64,000 bases of DNA from the NCBI RefSeq assembly GCF_009671065.1, contig NZ_CP046027.1, positions 248,001 to 312,000 of the forward strand, given 5' to 3'. This DNA is from Neisseria brasiliensis (GTDB taxonomy: Bacteria > Pseudomonadota > Gammaproteobacteria > Burkholderiales > Neisseriaceae). The notes beneath the pieces were generated by a model. That model had not been told where the DNA came from and searched no databases. It saw nothing but the letters and a program-made list of their open reading frames with translations. Below, piece after piece: positions 27,254 through 35,803 of the stretch (position 1 is its first letter; every line of letters begins with the position of its first letter). The position numbers and the translations under genes are program-made.

Positions 27254-27766
27254 TTATGAAGGAATATCCGTATCGTTTAATCTGTTGCCAATCGTCGGCA
27301 AATAAGGCATCACCACATCATGCGCCAAGGTTTCAAAATAAGGAATGGTGTGCGATGCCTGCCAGTCATCCGTTTCCGGCAAATCGGTGTAGGAACACAC
27401 CATCACGGCCAGCGTCACCAGCAATACGCCTTTAGCTGCACCGAATACACCGCCAAGCAAGCGGTTAACGCTGCCCAGCCCGATGGCCGATACACCGGCA
27501 GTCAGCAATGAGCGCAAGAAACGTTGCACCAACCATGCCGCAACAAACAGCATGATAAAGGCCAATGCCACACCCAAGGCTTGCGGCTCGAAAGATTTAA
27601 AGGCAATTTCAGAAAATGGCACGGCAAACCACTTGGCAATGAAAAACGCCACAACCCAAGTAATCAGTGAGCTGATTTCGGCAATCACGCCGCGCATGAG
27701 CGACATGATAATACAGGCCGCAATCACGCCGAAAGCCAATAAATCCGCCAAAGGAATATTACTCAT
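27254..27766 (-). CDS. cvpA: CvpA family membrane protein
   Basis: CvpA/colicin V production family, 170 residues with four hydrophobic segments (about 9-25, 30-48, 63-82, 98-120). The gene order cvpA-purF is classical in proteobacteria and fixes the assignment. It overlaps the upstream SPOR gene by 8 bases. Molecular role not settled. Confidence 0.92.
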   Translation of the reverse strand: MSNIPLADLLAFGVIAACIIMSLMRGVIAEISSLITWVVAFFIAKWFAVPFSEIAFKSFEPQALGVALAFIMLFVAAWLVQRFLRSLLTAGVSAIGLGSVNRLLGGVFGAAKGVLLVTLAVMVCSYTDLPETDDWQASHTIPYFETLAHDVVMPYLPTIGNRLNDTDIPS

Positions 27767-28796
27767 TCACGACCTGTCCTGCGATGCCGTTTTTAGAGCG
27801 CAATTTTTCCAAATCTTTCGCAGCTTCTTGGCGGCTCTTATATGAGTTTGATTTCACAAGGTAAACCACACCTTTATCGGTTTTGACTTCGCTAATGGTG
27901 GCATTAATACCGGCTGCTTTCATTTTGCGCTGCAGGCTTTGGGCGCGTTCTTTATCGGAATAACCGGCCTGAATAGCAGCTTTTTGACCTTTAGAACCGC
28001 TATCGGCTGCTTTTTCAGTCGATTTAGCCTTAGCCGGTTCTGCTTTTTTGGTGGCGGCTTTTTTCTCGGTTTCTTTGGCTTTAGCAGCCGCTGCTTTTTT
28101 ATCGGCTTCTGCTTTGGATTTGGCCGCAGCTGCTTTCTTCTCTTCAGCTTGTTTGGCTTTACGCTCGGCGGCAGCTTTTTCTGCTTGCTTGCGTTCAGCT
28201 TCTGCATTACGTTCTGATTTCTCAGCCTTCGCTGCCGCAGCACGTTTCTTCGCTGCTTCTTTTTCCGCTGCTAAACGTTTTTCTTCGGCGCGTTTGGCTG
28301 CGCGTTGTTCTGCCAAGCGTTGACGGCGCGCTTCAGCCTTCTGCTCTTCTGCTGCGCGTTTTTCTTCTTCGGCTTTACGAATGCGCTCTGATTCTTCCAA
28401 GCCTTTGATGTCGCTGTCGACCAATTTGTCGTTAATCAACACCAACGGCGCACCGATGTCTTGCGGTGGCGTAGCGGCGGCAGGTCTCAACACTTCCACC
28501 GGTTGTTCAGGCTCACTGCTTTGTGCGGCAGCTTGCTCTTGAGCGGCGGCTTGTGCTTCTTCCTTATTGCTCGGTTCCAACACGGCAGCATTGGCGACAT
28601 CGCCTTGCGCATCATTTTGTGCTACTGCGGCTGTTAGTGCTGCTTTTTCTTCATCGTCGCTGCCCGTGCTCAATACAGAAGCCAACAAAATACCGGCAAC
28701 CACGACCAATCCTGACGTCATCACCAAGCGGCGGCGGTTGCGGCGTTTGAGCTGCTCATAACCGGTTAAAACTTCTTTTTGCTTATCGTCAGACAT
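27759..28796 (-). CDS. SPOR domain protein (DedD/FtsN-like)
   Basis: A 345-residue inner-membrane protein with a cytoplasmic tail, one transmembrane helix near residues 23-42, a long periplasmic Ala/Lys/Glu-rich segment (about 140-265, strongly charged, low complexity, likely helical) and a C-terminal SPOR domain from about 268 (IQAGYSDKERAQSLQRKM). SPOR domains bind denuded glycan at the septum. Position between folC and cvpA is that of dedD in E. coli. The repeat-rich part is prone to length variation. Confidence 0.9.
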   Translation of the reverse strand: MSDDKQKEVLTGYEQLKRRNRRRLVMTSGLVVVAGILLASVLSTGSDDEEKAALTAAVAQNDAQGDVANAAVLEPSNKEEAQAAAQEQAAAQSSEPEQPVEVLRPAAATPPQDIGAPLVLINDKLVDSDIKGLEESERIRKAEEEKRAAEEQKAEARRQRLAEQRAAKRAEEKRLAAEKEAAKKRAAAAKAEKSERNAEAERKQAEKAAAERKAKQAEEKKAAAAKSKAEADKKAAAAKAKETEKKAATKKAEPAKAKSTEKAADSGSKGQKAAIQAGYSDKERAQSLQRKMKAAGINATISEVKTDKGVVYLVKSNSYKSRQEAAKDLEKLRSKNGIAGQVVNE

Positions 28797-28808
28797 GAAA
28801 TTTCCTAT

Positions 28809-30086
28809 TTACAAGGTCGCCATCACATCGGCAACAGTATGAAACGAACCGAAAACGACAATTCTATCATTTTCAGAAGCTTTCGCCAAAGCGGCTTGGT
28901 AAGCGCTTTGAACATGGTCAAAGACTTTGATTTTATCGATGTCGTGCTGCGCCAGTTTGTCTTGCAAAGCATCAATCGTCATGCCGCGCGACATATTTAA
29001 AGGCGCGATATACCATTCGTCAAACTGGTCTTTCACAAGCTCCAGCACGCCGTCAATATCTTTATCGGCCAACATGCTGAACACGGCAATACGGTTTTGC
29101 GCAAATGCCAGATTAATCAGGCTGCGGCGCAAGGCACGCGCGGCATGCGGATTGTGTCCGACATCCAAAATAGTCAGCGGACGACCCGGCAACACTTGGA
29201 AACGCCCCGGATTTTCCACCAGCAGCAAACCGCGCTTAATTGCCCCAATATCAATCGGCAGCTTGTCGGCCAAGCATTCCAACACTGTTAGCGCGATGGC
29301 GGCATTGCCGATTTGGTACGCACCGCGCAAAGCCGGAAATGGCAAGGCATTACGGCGTTTGGGGAAAAGGCCGTCTGAAACTTTCGGATGGAACTGATAA
29401 TTCCATTGTACATTTTCCAAGGTGTTGAAATCAAAATCTTCTTTGACCAACAACAAATGCGCGCCGATTTTTTCAGCGTGTTGGCGCAAGGATTCCGGCG
29501 GCGGATTCTGACCGCAAATCGCCGGTTTGCCGCTGCGGAACACGCCCGCTTTTTCAAAGCCGACCTGCTCGACCGTATCGCCCAAAAACGCCTGATGATC
29601 CAAATCCACACTGGTCACCACCGCGCAATCGGCATCGAACACATTTACCGCGTCCAAACGCCCACCCAAGCCGACTTCCAGCACCATCACATCCACTTCG
29701 GCACGCATGAAAATATCCACCGCCGCCAAGGTATTGAATTCAAAATAAGTCAGCGAAATATCGCCACGCGCCGCTTCAATGCGCTCAAACGCCGCCACGA
29801 TGGTTTCGTCGTCAACCGGCGCGGCATTCACGGCAATGCGTTCGTTAAAGCGCAAAATATGCGGGCTGGTCAGCGTACCCACTTTAAAACCGGCCTGTTT
29901 ATAAATCTGCGACAAATAAGCACACACCGAACCTTTGCCGTTGGTGCCCGCCGCCACCACCACAGGACATTGCGGCGTTAAGCCCATGCGGGTTTTCACT
30001 TCGCCGACGCGTTCCAAGCCCATATCGATAAGGCCGGTGCTGTGGGAGGTTTCTAAATGAGAGAGCCAGTCTTGTAGTGTTTTCAT
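28809..30086 (-). CDS. folC: Folylpolyglutamate synthase / dihydrofolate synthase
   Basis: Bifunctional Mur-ligase-like enzyme, 425 residues. ATP site VVAAGTNGKGSVCAYL near 45, the LEVGLGGRLDAVN block near 139, TSVDLDHQAFLG near 164, and the C-terminal DVGHNPHAA near 315. It adds glutamate to folates and dihydropteroate. Leads the operon folC-SPOR-cvpA-purF with a 12-base gap to the next gene. Confidence 0.96.
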   Translation of the reverse strand: MKTLQDWLSHLETSHSTGLIDMGLERVGEVKTRMGLTPQCPVVVAAGTNGKGSVCAYLSQIYKQAGFKVGTLTSPHILRFNERIAVNAAPVDDETIVAAFERIEAARGDISLTYFEFNTLAAVDIFMRAEVDVMVLEVGLGGRLDAVNVFDADCAVVTSVDLDHQAFLGDTVEQVGFEKAGVFRSGKPAICGQNPPPESLRQHAEKIGAHLLLVKEDFDFNTLENVQWNYQFHPKVSDGLFPKRRNALPFPALRGAYQIGNAAIALTVLECLADKLPIDIGAIKRGLLLVENPGRFQVLPGRPLTILDVGHNPHAARALRRSLINLAFAQNRIAVFSMLADKDIDGVLELVKDQFDEWYIAPLNMSRGMTIDALQDKLAQHDIDKIKVFDHVQSAYQAALAKASENDRIVVFGSFHTVADVMATL

Positions 30087-30154
30087 TATTTTTCAGGTAT
30101 TTATTATTTAAGGCCGTCTGAAACAGACCAGCGTTTTATGATATTTAATGCACA

Positions 30155-30598
30155 TCAGATTTTTTGTTCAGACGGCGTTTGCGCCACTTGACACCAACGC
30201 GCCCATACGCGCAAGCGGCGGTGGGTTTCTTTATCCAACATATCGGGCAACACCAATAGCCAAATGGTGCGGCTGCCAGTATGCCATTGCAAAAACAACA
30301 CATAACACGTCACCAGCGATGCGCCGCCCAATACTGCTTCAAAAGCCGTCTGCTCGCGCCCGACAAAAATGGCGGCCTGCTGCAAACGGTTTACCGCAAT
30401 CTGCTTTATTGCCTGATTGCCTTTTAAATCGGCATGATACCAAGCGTAAACCAAGCTTACTGCCAAACCGAGCAAACCCAGCCAAAACATCACGCCGTAA
30501 AACCACGCTGCACACATCACTACTGCCGCCAAGTGCAAAATCAACACCATGATTTTCAGGCTGCGGGAAGGCTTCAAGGCCGTCTGAAATGCGCGCAT
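30155..30598 (-). CDS. Small two-helix membrane protein, possibly YgfX-like
   Basis: A 147-residue protein with two adjacent transmembrane segments near 16-33 and 36-54 and a soluble C-terminal part with an IWLLVLPDMLDKETHRRLRVW stretch. This layout recalls the YgfX/CptA family (membrane partner of the SdhE-type system), but the match is weak and sdhE is not nearby. The N-terminus RAFQTALK is partly encoded by a DUS. It starts 2 bases after the stop of the upstream ORF, so it is probably co-transcribed. Confidence 0.6.
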   Translation of the reverse strand: MRAFQTALKPSRSLKIMVLILHLAAVVMCAAWFYGVMFWLGLLGLAVSLVYAWYHADLKGNQAIKQIAVNRLQQAAIFVGREQTAFEAVLGGASLVTCYVLFLQWHTGSRTIWLLVLPDMLDKETHRRLRVWARWCQVAQTPSEQKI

Positions 30599-30600
30599 GG

Positions 30601-30960
30601 TTACATCATGTTGTCGAACACAGGGCTGACGTTTAAATCAGCATCTTCCATGTCCAAAACCATATCGTGGATTTCAATTTCAAAAAATTCCCAAAACGCC
30701 TTCAAGCTCATGTCTTGCGGCCATTTGGCTTTATCCACGTCCCAACCGGCAATTTCTGCTTCAAAAATCTGCTGGTAACGCTCGTCAAAATACGAAATCA
30801 CCGCTTCCGGCTCATCAAATTCCGGCACCAAAAACACCGAGCAATTGGTGCGGATTTGCTCTACCGTCAAATCAGGCATATTTTCATCGGCCGATTTCAG
30901 CCATTCCAAAAAACGTGCGGTCGGTTTTAACACCACGGCGGTGCGGTCAACAAAATACAT
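30601..30960 (-). CDS. Conserved hypothetical acidic protein
   Basis: Not assigned to a family. It has 119 residues from MYFVDRTAVVLKPTARFLEWL, acidic (many Asp and Glu), without signal or membrane segments, so cytoplasmic. Start at 30960 has an AGGA site 6 bases away; ten upstream in-frame residues lack support. It lies between glnQ and the small membrane protein on one strand. Confidence 0.75.
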   Translation of the reverse strand: MYFVDRTAVVLKPTARFLEWLKSADENMPDLTVEQIRTNCSVFLVPEFDEPEAVISYFDERYQQIFEAEIAGWDVDKAKWPQDMSLKAFWEFFEIEIHDMVLDMEDADLNVSPVFDNMM

Positions 30961-30990
30961 GACTATCCTTTGATTGCTATTGTCTTTCAT

Positions 30991-31016
30991 GCCGTCTGAA
31001 TACTGTTCAGACGGCC
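30991..31016. repeat. Inverted DUS pair behind glnQ
   Basis: GCCGTCTGAA and TTCAGACGGC separated by five bases, in the glnQ downstream gap. A short stem and a weak terminator. Confidence 0.6.
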
Positions 31017-31027
31017 TTGCACATTGA

Positions 31028-31756
31028 TTAATGCGTCATCACCTGCTGTAAAAACTGCTTGGCGCGCTCGTGTTTCGGATTAGTGAAAAATTCTTCCGGC
31101 GTGGCTTCTTCGATGATTTGGCCGTGATCGACAAAAATCACACGGTCGGCCACTTCGCGGGCAAAACCCATCTCGTGCGTCACACACATCATGGTCATGC
31201 CGCTCATCGCCAAGTCTTTCATCACCCGCAACACTTCGCCGACCATTTCCGGATCCAGCGCCGAAGTCGGTTCGTCAAACAGCATCACACGCGGCTCCAT
31301 CGCCAAACCGCGGGCAATTGCCACACGCTGCTGCTGACCGCCGGACAATTGGCTCGGCAAGGCATCTTTTTTGTGCGCCAAACCGACGCGCTCCAGCAAT
31401 TCCATTGCCTTGGCTTCGGCTTGGGCGCGGCTCTGCCCTTTCACTTTCATCGGCGACAACACAATGTTTTCCAACACGCTCAAATGCGGATACAGATTGA
31501 AACTTTGGAACACAAAGCCCACTTCTTCACGCACTTTATTGAGATTGGTTTTCGGATCGGCCACATTCACGCCATCGACCCAGATTTCGCCGCTTTCAAT
31601 GCTTTCCAGCTGGTTGACGGTGCGGATTAAGGTCGATTTGCCGCTGCCCGACGGGCCGCAAACCACCACCACTTCGCCTTGTTTGACTTCCAGATTCACA
31701 CCATTGATAACGTGCAAATCTTTGAAATGTTTGTGTACATTTTTGAATTTAATCAT
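31028..31756 (-). CDS. glnQ: Polar amino acid ABC transporter ATP-binding protein
   Basis: ATPase of the GlnQ/HisP/ArtP class, 242 residues. Walker A GPSGSGKST near 33, the FQSFNLYPHLSVLENI Q-loop segment, signature LSGGQQQR near 135, Walker B MLFDEPTSALDPE near 158, switch His in MCVTHEMGFA. No permease or binding-protein gene is in the neighbourhood, so its partner and substrate are unknown; the symbol denotes the class. Confidence 0.9.
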   Translation of the reverse strand: MIKFKNVHKHFKDLHVINGVNLEVKQGEVVVVCGPSGSGKSTLIRTVNQLESIESGEIWVDGVNVADPKTNLNKVREEVGFVFQSFNLYPHLSVLENIVLSPMKVKGQSRAQAEAKAMELLERVGLAHKKDALPSQLSGGQQQRVAIARGLAMEPRVMLFDEPTSALDPEMVGEVLRVMKDLAMSGMTMMCVTHEMGFAREVADRVIFVDHGQIIEEATPEEFFTNPKHERAKQFLQQVMTH

Positions 31757-31786
31757 ATTTTACTTTCAGACGGCCTGCTTGACCGT

Positions 31787-32356
31787 TTAGCGCACAAAAT
31801 CGCGTTTATACGCCATGTGGTTTTCAATATTGGCTTGGGCGTCTTTTTCATCCCAAATCTGCAATTCCCAAGGATAATAGAAATTGCTGCTGTTTTTAAA
31901 ATAAATATGCACGCCGATGTAGCCGTCAATATCGCGCAAATACCAGTTTTTCAAACCATATTCCGCTTTCCAATCATCCAGCTTTTCCAAAATCTCAGCC
32001 ACGGTTTCAGACGGCCAAATCAGGCGTGCGCCGAAAATATCGTTGAGGATATTGTTGACCGGATACTGGTTGTCGCGCGCCAGATAACGCTCGATTTTAT
32101 GGTGTATGCTTTCGGCGGTTTTCACGCGGTAAAAAAAGTCGATACCGCGCGTATCGGCAAAAGCCAGATAATCGTTAATCGCTTCGTGCAGATTCAGGCG
32201 GTAAGACAAAATATGCTCGGTCGGTACTTTACGCAACGTGTGGCTCAAATTAATTTTGGCCACTTTGCCGCTTTCGAAATAATCCTGCGAATATTGCGCA
32301 TGAATGCGGTTAATTTCGCGGATTAACCGCTCGGTTTTACGCAGATTGGTTTCCAT
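31787..32356 (-). CDS. Single-domain RelA/SpoT-family protein (small alarmone synthetase-like)
   Basis: A 189-residue protein that looks like a stand-alone RelA/SpoT nucleotidyltransferase domain. The expected motifs appear in order: YRVKTAESIHHKI (Arg77, Lys79, Ser83), DIFGARLIW (Asp106, Arg111), DGYIGVHIYF (Tyr146, His150), and WELQIWDEKDAQANIENH (Glu164, Gln166, His180) followed by YK. Asp106 and Glu164 match the metal-binding and catalytic positions. It lacks HD hydrolase, TGS and ACT domains. If active it would make (p)ppGpp or a related nucleotide; activity is inferred. Starts 14 bases after rsmA, likely the same transcript. Confidence 0.75.
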   Translation of the reverse strand: METNLRKTERLIREINRIHAQYSQDYFESGKVAKINLSHTLRKVPTEHILSYRLNLHEAINDYLAFADTRGIDFFYRVKTAESIHHKIERYLARDNQYPVNNILNDIFGARLIWPSETVAEILEKLDDWKAEYGLKNWYLRDIDGYIGVHIYFKNSSNFYYPWELQIWDEKDAQANIENHMAYKRDFVR

Positions 32357-32370
32357 GGATGCCCTTCTGT

Positions 32371-33150
32371 TCAGACGGCCTTATTCACCAAATAATTGCT
32401 CAAGGCGACATATTTTTCCGGCGCGATGTGTTCGGCGCGATCTTGCGGGCTGATGCCCACGGCTTCTAAATCGGCATCGTCGGCCAATTCTTTCAAATTA
32501 TTGCGGATGGTTTTGCGGCGCTGATGGAAAGCAAGCTTGACCAGTTTGGCAAAATGCTCGAAATCATCGGCTTTGCCGATGCGGTGTTTCGACGGAATCA
32601 TGCGCACCACGGCGGAATCGACTTTCGGCGCGGGGTCGAATGACTCTGGCGGCACGTCAATTAGCGACTCCATCTCAAAAAAGTATTGCAGCATCACGCC
32701 CAAGCGGCCGTAGTCGTTGGTTTTTGGCTCGGCCACCATGCGTTCGACCACTTCTTTTTGCAGCATAAAGTGCATATCAATCACGTCATCGGCCACTTCG
32801 GCCAATTTAAACAGCAGCGGCGTGGAAATATTATAAGGCAGGTTGCCGACAATTTTCTTTTTGCCTGCAATGCTGTTGAAATCAAATTGCAGCACATCGC
32901 CTTCGTGTATCACCAATTTATCGGCAAACGGCAGCGTTTTCAATCGCTTGACAATATCACGGTCGATTTCGCAAACGTGCAATTGCTTGAGTTTTTTCGC
33001 CAGCGGCTCGGTAATCGCGGCCAAACCCGGGCCGATTTCGATAACGATATCATCGACCTCGGGGCGCACGGCGTTGACAATATCGCTGATGATGCGCGTG
33101 TCTTGCAAAAAGTTTTGCCCAAAGCGTTTGCGGGCTTTGTGTTCTTTCAT
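32371..33150 (-). CDS. rsmA: 16S rRNA dimethyladenosine transferase
   Basis: RsmA/KsgA, 259 residues, dimethylates the two adjacent adenines in the 3' loop of 16S rRNA during 30S assembly. N-terminal KRFGQNFLQD, SAM-binding VIEIGPGLAAITEPL, catalytic VGNLPYNIST near 102, and the C-terminal FHQRRKTIRNNLK. First of a run of minus-strand genes (RelA/SpoT-like, glnQ, two small proteins). Confidence 0.97.
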   Translation of the reverse strand: MKEHKARKRFGQNFLQDTRIISDIVNAVRPEVDDIVIEIGPGLAAITEPLAKKLKQLHVCEIDRDIVKRLKTLPFADKLVIHEGDVLQFDFNSIAGKKKIVGNLPYNISTPLLFKLAEVADDVIDMHFMLQKEVVERMVAEPKTNDYGRLGVMLQYFFEMESLIDVPPESFDPAPKVDSAVVRMIPSKHRIGKADDFEHFAKLVKLAFHQRRKTIRNNLKELADDADLEAVGISPQDRAEHIAPEKYVALSNYLVNKAV

Positions 33151-33218
33151 ACGGCGTCTTTATTCGGGGGATTTTTTCAAGGATGTATTGTAACTGAAAA
33201 TATCCGCCGATTGAGAAA

Positions 33219-33266
33219 AGGCCGTCTGAAAACGGCATATTTTTTTGCCATGCTTTCAGACGGCCT
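33219..33266. repeat. DUS pair between maf and rsmA
   Basis: AAAAGGCCGTCTGAAA and TTTCAGACGGCCTATTTT with a 20-base loop, directly behind the maf stop on the minus strand. Confidence 0.65.
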
Positions 33267-33272
33267 ATTTTG

Positions 33273-33875
33273 TCATTTTTCAAATGGCGGCACAGCCAAA
33301 CCAAATTGCGCCAAAAGTTCGACTGTTTCAAACACCGGCAAGCCCATCACACCGGTAAAACTGCCTTGCAAATGCGCGACAAATACACCACCCAAACCTT
33401 GAATCCCATACGCTCCGGCCTTATCCATCGGTTCGCCGCTGGCAATATAGGCTGCGATTTCAGCCGTACTCATGGTTTTGAAGGTCACATCACTCTGCTG
33501 CAACAGTGTGCATGTTTCGCCCTGCCAATACACGCTGACGGCGGTATAGACCTGATGCGTGGTGGCGGATAATTGCGTCAACATTTCCGCCGCATGGGCT
33601 TCGTTTTCCGGTTTGCCTAAGATTTGGTTTTGATAAGCGACGGTGGTGTCGGCGGTGAGAATCGGAAACTCGGGCGGCTCGGTATTCTTAGCCTGCCATT
33701 GCACCACTGCAGCGGCATTTTTCTCACGCGCCAAGCGTTGCACATAATCGGCAGCCTTTTCTTGCGGATACGGCGTTTCATCGATTTCGGCAGGCAGGCG
33801 CTGCACGGTATAGCCTAAGTTTTCTAAAATTTCACGGCGGCGCGGGCTGCCGGAAGCGAGATAAATGTAGTTCAT
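33273..33875 (-). CDS. Maf-family nucleoside triphosphate pyrophosphatase
   Basis: Maf/YhdE-type house-cleaning enzyme, 200 residues. N-terminal LASGSPRRREILENLGY, the DETPYP segment, ILTADTTVAYQNQILGKP near 72 and GIQGLGGVFV near 166. These split nucleoside triphosphates including non-canonical ones; the subgroup is likely YhdE (dTTP/UTP-type). Followed by a DUS pair. Confidence 0.92.
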   Translation of the reverse strand: MNYIYLASGSPRRREILENLGYTVQRLPAEIDETPYPQEKAADYVQRLAREKNAAAVVQWQAKNTEPPEFPILTADTTVAYQNQILGKPENEAHAAEMLTQLSATTHQVYTAVSVYWQGETCTLLQQSDVTFKTMSTAEIAAYIASGEPMDKAGAYGIQGLGGVFVAHLQGSFTGVMGLPVFETVELLAQFGLAVPPFEK

Positions 33876-33895
33876 AAGGTGATCGCTTTATTGTA

Positions 33896-33927
33896 TTTTC
33901 AGACGGCCTCAAGATAGGCCGTCTGAA
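33896..33927. repeat. Inverted DUS pair between gamma-CA and maf
   Basis: TTTTCAGACGGCCT and AGGCCGTCTGAAA in tail-out order with a 4-base centre, between the carbonic-anhydrase-like gene and maf. Confidence 0.6.
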
Positions 33928-33929
33928 AC

Positions 33930-34454
33930 TTATTTATACTCTTCAGCAAGATTAATATAATTCACAGCCGATTGTTTTAAAAACGCTTTTTCTTCATCCG
34001 TCAACGCACGCGCTTGTATGACGGGCGAGCCGAGATACAAAAAGCCGCTTTGCAGATGCTTACCCGGCGGCACCACGCTGCCCGCACCGACCATCACTTC
34101 ATCGTCAATCACCACGTTGTCCAACACAATCGCGCCCATGCCGACCAATACACGGTTGCCGATGGTGCAGCCGTGCAGGATTACTTTGTGGCCGATGGTC
34201 ACGTCTTCGCCGATGATTAAAGGCGAGCCTTCCGGCTTTTGGGGGCGTACGCCGGTGACATGCAACACGCTGCCGTCTTGAATATTGGTGCGCGCACCGA
34301 TGCGGATGTGGTTCACATCGCCGCGCATGGCCACCAGCGGCCAAACGTTGACCTGCTCGGCCATGCTGACTTGGCCGATGACCACGGCGGTGTCGTCGAT
34401 AAAGCATGTTTCGTGAATGTCGGGGGCGTGGTGTGTGTAAGGGCGAATCGGCAT
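33930..34454 (-). CDS. Gamma-class carbonic anhydrase-like protein
   Basis: Left-handed beta-helix hexapeptide-repeat protein of the YrdA/PaaY group, 174 residues. Repeats run from about 20 to 140 (ICF-type turns such as VWPLVAMRGDVNHIRIGARTNI). Possible zinc ligands are His in GHKVILHGC near 108-113; the third ligand sits in VLHVTG near 64. Catalytic activity varies in this group. Single gene. Confidence 0.9.
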   Translation of the reverse strand: MPIRPYTHHAPDIHETCFIDDTAVVIGQVSMAEQVNVWPLVAMRGDVNHIRIGARTNIQDGSVLHVTGVRPQKPEGSPLIIGEDVTIGHKVILHGCTIGNRVLVGMGAIVLDNVVIDDEVMVGAGSVVPPGKHLQSGFLYLGSPVIQARALTDEEKAFLKQSAVNYINLAEEYK

Positions 34455-34501
34455 GGCGTACTCTTTTTAGTCAATATTGGAAAGGGATTTATAACATAAT
34501 C

Positions 34502-34542
34502 AATGCCGTCTGAAAAAGCGGTAATTTTTTTCAGACGGCATT
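34502..34542. repeat. Inverted AT-DUS pair
   Basis: ATGCCGTCTGAAAAA and TTTTTCAGACGGCAT, one of the few non-AG (meningococcal-dialect) pairs in the window, followed by a second degenerate pair at 34576-34616. Both are in the gap between divergent genes. Confidence 0.65.
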
Positions 34543-34676
34543 TGTGCTGAATCATTTTTGCCAGGCTGTCTCACCAAGACCGTCTGAACATCATTTCTTT
34601 GATATTCAGACGGCCTGATTATGGGTAAACTATTCTTTCAGTTCAACAAGCTACGCCATTCTGCAAAGGAAAACCC

Positions 34677-35723
34677 ATGTCCAACCGCTTAACCCAACTG
34701 CTCGGCTGCCGTTTGCCTGTGATTCAAGCGCCGATGGCCGGCGTGCAAAACAGCCGTCTCACCATCGCTGCCTGCCGTGCCGGTGCGCTCGGTTCACTGC
34801 CCGCCGCCATGCTCTCACCCGAGCAACTGCGTGCCGAAATCTTAACCATCCGCGCTGCCACCGACGCGCCATTTAACATCAACTTTTTTGCCCACCGTCA
34901 ACCTGAAGCCGATGCCGACAAGATGCAGCAATGGCTTAACACGCTGGCGCCTTATTATCACGAACTGGGTATCAATACCGATAAGATTACACAAGGCGGC
35001 GGACGGCAGCCTTTCGGTGCGGCACAGGCAGACATCATTACCGAATTCAAGCCGCCGGTCGTCAGCTTTCATTTCGGTTTACCAGAAAAAGATTTGCTTC
35101 AACAAGTGAAGCAAAGTGGGACAAAAATTTTGGCTTCTGCCACCACGGTTGACGAAGCGCGCTGGCTGGTGCAAAACGGTGCTGATGCGGTGATTGCCCA
35201 AGGCTTGGAAGCGGGCGGCCACCGCTCGATGTTCCGCAGCCAAGTGCATGAACAAGTCGGCACTTTTGCGCTGCTGCCGCAAATCCGTGCGGCAGTCGAT
35301 GTACCGGTGATTGCGGCCGGCGGTATCAGCAATGCAGCTACCGCCCGTGTGGCGCAGACACTAGGCGCAGACGGCATTCAAATCGGCACGGCTTTATTGT
35401 TGGCCGACGAAGCCGGCACCAGCACCCTGCACCGCGCCGCCTTGCAAAGCCCACGTGCAGAAACCACCGCTTTAACCAATCTGTTCTCCGGCGGCTTGGC
35501 GCGCGGCATCGTCAACCGCTTTATGCGTGAAAACGGCTGCATTCACCCCGACGCACCACCATTCCCACTCGCCCAAAGCGCATCGGCACCATTACGCAGC
35601 GCCGCTGAAAAACAAGGCAGCGATAACTTTTCGCCTTTGTGGGCAGGACAAAACGCACGGCTTGCCCGCAGCGGCAGCGCGGCGGAAATTATTGCGGAAA
35701 TTGCAGGCGGGTTTACGGCGTAA
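34677..35723 (+). CDS. Nitronate monooxygenase family protein
   Basis: FMN-dependent NMO/2-nitropropane dioxygenase class, 348 residues. N-terminal PVIQAPMAGVQNSRL, VSFHFGLP near 125, the QGLEAGGHRSMF block near 178 with the catalytic His, and the FMN-phosphate site VPVIAAGGISNAATARVAQTLGADGIQIGTALLLADE near 205. It detoxifies propionate 3-nitronate-type compounds in characterised members. The frame ends cleanly before a shared terminator. Confidence 0.92.
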   Translation: MSNRLTQLLGCRLPVIQAPMAGVQNSRLTIAACRAGALGSLPAAMLSPEQLRAEILTIRAATDAPFNINFFAHRQPEADADKMQQWLNTLAPYYHELGINTDKITQGGGRQPFGAAQADIITEFKPPVVSFHFGLPEKDLLQQVKQSGTKILASATTVDEARWLVQNGADAVIAQGLEAGGHRSMFRSQVHEQVGTFALLPQIRAAVDVPVIAAGGISNAATARVAQTLGADGIQIGTALLLADEAGTSTLHRAALQSPRAETTALTNLFSGGLARGIVNRFMRENGCIHPDAPPFPLAQSASAPLRSAAEKQGSDNFSPLWAGQNARLARSGSAAEIIAEIAGGFTA

Positions 35724-35749
35724 TTTTAAAAATCATTTTTTGAATATGA

Positions 35750-35790
35750 AATAGGCCGTCTGAAAACAACATATTTTCAGACGGCCTATT
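35750..35790. terminator. Bidirectional DUS-pair terminator
   Basis: AATAGGCCGTCTGAAAA and TTTTCAGACGGCCTATT around a short loop, between convergent NMO and argH genes. Confidence 0.82.
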
Positions 35791-35803
35791 TTAATTAATC
35801 AGC

